From Oceanihabitans gracilariae (lineage in GTDB: Bacteria; Bacteroidota; Bacteroidia; Flavobacteriales; Flavobacteriaceae): DNA of 6,018 nucleotides. The DNA is taken from contig NZ_JBHULM010000002.1 in the NCBI RefSeq assembly GCF_042684485.1, positions 1 to 6,018 on the forward strand. Direction: 5' to 3'. Below the pieces are notes generated by a model that had not been told where the DNA came from, did not search any database, and saw only the letters and a list, made by a program, of their open reading frames with translations. The position numbers and the translations under genes were made by a program. This document shows positions 5,886-6,018 of the stretch, piece after piece (within the stretch, counting starts at the first letter, position 1; each line of letters opens with the position of its first letter).

Positions 5886-5892
5886 AACATAA
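5880..5892 (+). other. Stub of cassette 7, cut by an insertion sequence
   Basis: Only 13 bases (TTAGCAAACATAA) follow the putative crossover point before the insertion-sequence end begins. The leader AAACAT is like that of cassettes 1, 3, 4 and 5. By analogy the lost start codon would lie within the next few tens of bases, so the element probably separated the cassette's gene from its 5' leader. The remainder, if it survives, would lie beyond the right edge. Confidence 0.55.
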
Positions 5893-5913
5893 TGACCCGT
5901 CCTGAATAAAGGC

Positions 5914-5936
5914 TACATAATTTTAAACATTATGTA
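5914..5936 (+). promoter_or_regulatory. Inverted repeat enclosing the transposase start codon
   Basis: TACATAAT (5914-5921) and ATTATGTA (5929-5936) are perfect 8-bp complements around a 7-base loop. The ATG of the transposase (5932-5934) lies inside the right arm. In RNA this would form a weak AU-rich hairpin that hides the start, or in DNA a dyad for a DNA-binding protein. Hairpins that block translation of read-through transcripts are known in some insertion sequences; that role here is inference. Confidence 0.4.
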
Positions 5937-6018
5937 CAAAAATGACAAAGTAATCAGACGGTATTCAGAACCTTTCAAACTGAAAATTTTAGCCGAACTT
6001 ACAACCGGTAAACACACA
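5932..6018 (+). CDS. IS3-family-type transposase OrfA, N-terminal fragment
   Basis: An open frame from ATG 5932 runs off the right edge after 29 codons. The peptide includes VIRRYSEPFKLKILAELTTG, the pattern (R-x-Y/F-S/T-x-E/P-F-K-x-x-I/V-L-x-E) that opens the helix-turn-helix domain of IS3/IS911-type OrfA proteins, which bind the terminal inverted repeats. In that family OrfB is expressed by -1 frameshifting downstream; this cannot be seen here. The start lies about 39 bp inside the element and within an inverted repeat (5914-5936). The family call is from a short peptide and is moderately sure. Confidence 0.7.
   Translation, partial: MYKNDKVIRRYSEPFKLKILAELTTGKHT

Larger units (their letters stand above)
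1..5892 (+). mobile_element. Integron-like array of single-gene cassettes
   Basis: Six complete same-strand units follow one another head to tail, each made of one gene plus one 3' palindromic repeat. Taking the crossover between G and TT of the terminal GTTAG, the units are 124-838 (715 bp), 839-1461 (623), 1462-2414 (953), 2415-3180 (766), 3181-5116 (1936) and 5117-5879 (763). A broken seventh begins at 5880. Start codons lie 12-40 bp after the cassette start, and stop codons lie 1-9 bp before the matching repeat, which is the packing known for integron cassettes. Each cassette start is complementary to its own cassette end over 9-10 bp. No integrase or attI is in the window; in known integrons they would lie upstream of the first cassette, to the left. 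That the array is mobile by an IntI-type enzyme is inference from site architecture. Confidence 0.8.
5893..6018 (+). mobile_element. Left end of an IS3-family-like insertion sequence, partial
   Basis: The repetitive cassette pattern stops abruptly and a new segment begins with TGACCCGTCCTGAATAAAGG (5893-5912), followed by CTACA. It begins with TG, as IS3-family terminal inverted repeats do, and looks like a terminal repeat leading into a transposase frame at 5932. The right end, the partner inverted repeat and the target duplication are outside the window, so the exact boundary is an inference from the change in sequence and the position of the frame. Confidence 0.65.

Overview
The window reads as a stretch of an integron-like gene-cassette array from an AT-rich member of the Bacteroidota, most likely a flavobacterium or relative. 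The taxonomic guess is inference. It rests on the low GC, the lack of Shine-Dalgarno sequences, a signal peptide ending in SFSQ, lipoproteins with short lipoboxes, a WG-repeat lipoprotein and an IS3-type transposase start of a kind I associate with that phylum.

Layout: six complete genes all lie on the + strand, one per unit, separated by seven copies of an imperfect-palindromic repeat of about 132 bp. Copies lie at 1-130 (left edge cut), 713-844, 1335-1467, 2289-2420, 3055-3186, 4991-5122 and 5754-5885. Each ends in GTTAG(G)C or a variant, begins with the complementary CTAAC, and has an inner arm pair GTATAT...ATATAC. They look like attC recombination sites. If the crossover lies at G^TT, the cassettes are 124-838, 839-1461, 1462-2414, 2415-3180, 3181-5116 and 5117-5879. 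A seventh begins at 5880 and is broken after 13 bases by an insertion sequence that runs off the right edge.

The strongest evidence for mobile cassettes is that the first 9-10 bases of each cassette (counting the preceding G) are the exact reverse complement of the bases just before that same cassette's own repeat. They need not match the neighbour's. Circularising each unit would therefore rebuild a full outer stem. The inner arms show compensatory changes between copies, and many residual mismatches are A opposite C on the + strand. Those become G-T wobbles on the - strand, as expected if the bottom strand is the folded substrate.

Cargo: a single-pass membrane protein, a secreted protein, a polytopic membrane protein with a TGKLSDFVG motif, a lipoprotein, a large WG-repeat lipoprotein, and a HEPN-like protein with an RNAISH motif that could be an RNase or toxin of the defence type. 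Five of six products are predicted to be membrane-bound or exported. No integrase, attI site or array promoter is visible, so it remains open whether this is a classical integron, an integrase-less cluster or a distinct cassette system. No tRNA, rRNA or CRISPR was seen, and no gene-free stretch exceeds 300 bases.
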